A DNA stretch of 64,000 bases, from NCBI GenBank assembly GCA_017643365.1, contig JAEPNO010000001.1:124001-188000 (forward strand), read 5' to 3'. Within the stretch, counting starts at the first letter, position 1, and each line of letters starts with the position of its first letter. The notes below the pieces were generated by a model. The model did not search any database, was not told where the DNA came from, and was given only the letters and a program-made list of their open reading frames with translations. A program made the position numbers and the translations under genes. Positions 63,876-64,000 of this stretch are shown in pieces. The DNA is from Balneolaceae bacterium (GTDB lineage: Bacteria > Bacteroidota > Rhodothermia > Balneolales > Balneolaceae).

Positions 63876-64000
63876 ATGATCATCCCCATAGCGAGCGATC
63901 ACGCAGGATTTAAAGCAAAATCCGTCACCAAAAAAATACTCGAAAAATTAGGCCATACACCCGTTGATTTCGGCGCACATGATAGCGAATCGGTTGACTA
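63876..64000 (+). CDS. rpiB: Ribose 5-phosphate isomerase B, partial
   Basis: Runs off the right edge with 41 residues visible. IPIASDHAGFKAKSVTKKIL and GHTPVDFGAHDSESVDY are the conserved RpiB N-terminus (ASDHAG and the GT/HD.ESVDY phosphate site). It interconverts ribulose 5-phosphate and ribose 5-phosphate in the pentose phosphate pathway. Start ATG 63876; a TTG three bases earlier is possible. Confidence 0.93.
   Translation, partial: MIIPIASDHAGFKAKSVTKKILEKLGHTPVDFGAHDSESVD

Overview
The window looks like chromosomal DNA from a Balneolota/Bacteroidota-type bacterium, with Balneolaceae as my best guess. The reasons are a secreted protein ending in an 'NYPNPFNPAT' type IX secretion sorting domain, arrays of DUF6090-type membrane proteins, a BshB1 bacillithiol gene, an atpDC pair apart from the other ATP synthase genes, many genes without a clear Shine-Dalgarno, and promoter-like TATCTTTA elements. 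No rRNA, tRNA, CRISPR array, phage or intact insertion sequence was seen.

Layout. 0-3.8 kb: a partial gene, then a gluconate operon (gntK, gnd, gntP). 3.8-5.3 kb: a repeat-bearing gap and two small AT-rich genes (GNAT and SnoaL-like). 5.3-7.1 kb: atpD-atpC on the minus strand. 7.3-13.0 kb: a 1089-residue secreted protein, a membrane protein and rsmB. 13.0-15.1 kb: an AT-rich minus-strand cassette of a small Cys-containing secreted peptide, a 6-bladed beta-propeller and a membrane-anchored CxxC thioredoxin-like protein, flanked by a GxxExxY gene remnant. 15.2-26.6 kb: valS, a UvrD/PcrA helicase, an outer-membrane protein, lon and small metabolic genes. 26.6-30.1 kb: cupin, small-molecule kinase, CysQ-like phosphatase, and a divergent Fur/MerC pair around a palindromic operator. 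30.3-33.6 kb: four tandem DUF6090 paralogues, two of which share the same promoter/leader copy. 33.7-40.8 kb: radical SAM/B12 enzyme, lipoprotein amidase, DJ-1/PfpI protein, SnoaL-like protein, rsgA and an outer-membrane barrel.

40.9-48.0 kb (minus): one long locus with two MacB-type permeases, a YqjD/YqjE/YqjK-like trio, a TolC-like channel, a MacA-like adaptor and a MacB/LolD-like ATPase, which together would make a tripartite export machine. 48.1 kb: bshB1. 48.9-56.6 kb: five tandem orphan HisKA_2 sensor kinases with related kinase cores and divergent membrane sensors; the fifth is interrupted by one TAA codon, and an amino-acid permease remnant lies between the second and third. 56.6-64 kb: aromatic amino acid hydroxylase, secreted PIG-L deacetylase, DUF2892 and VOC proteins, aguA-aguB (agmatine to putrescine), a repeat island, an inositol-monophosphatase-type gene, and the start of rpiB.

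The most notable points are the peptide/propeller/thioredoxin cassette, the kinase and DUF6090 arrays (recent tandem duplication with decay), and the in-frame expansion of a dispersed palindromic repeat inside aguA. Several dispersed repeat families (7-bp-period arrays, hairpins, a roughly 34-bp palindrome) fill the intergenic gaps.
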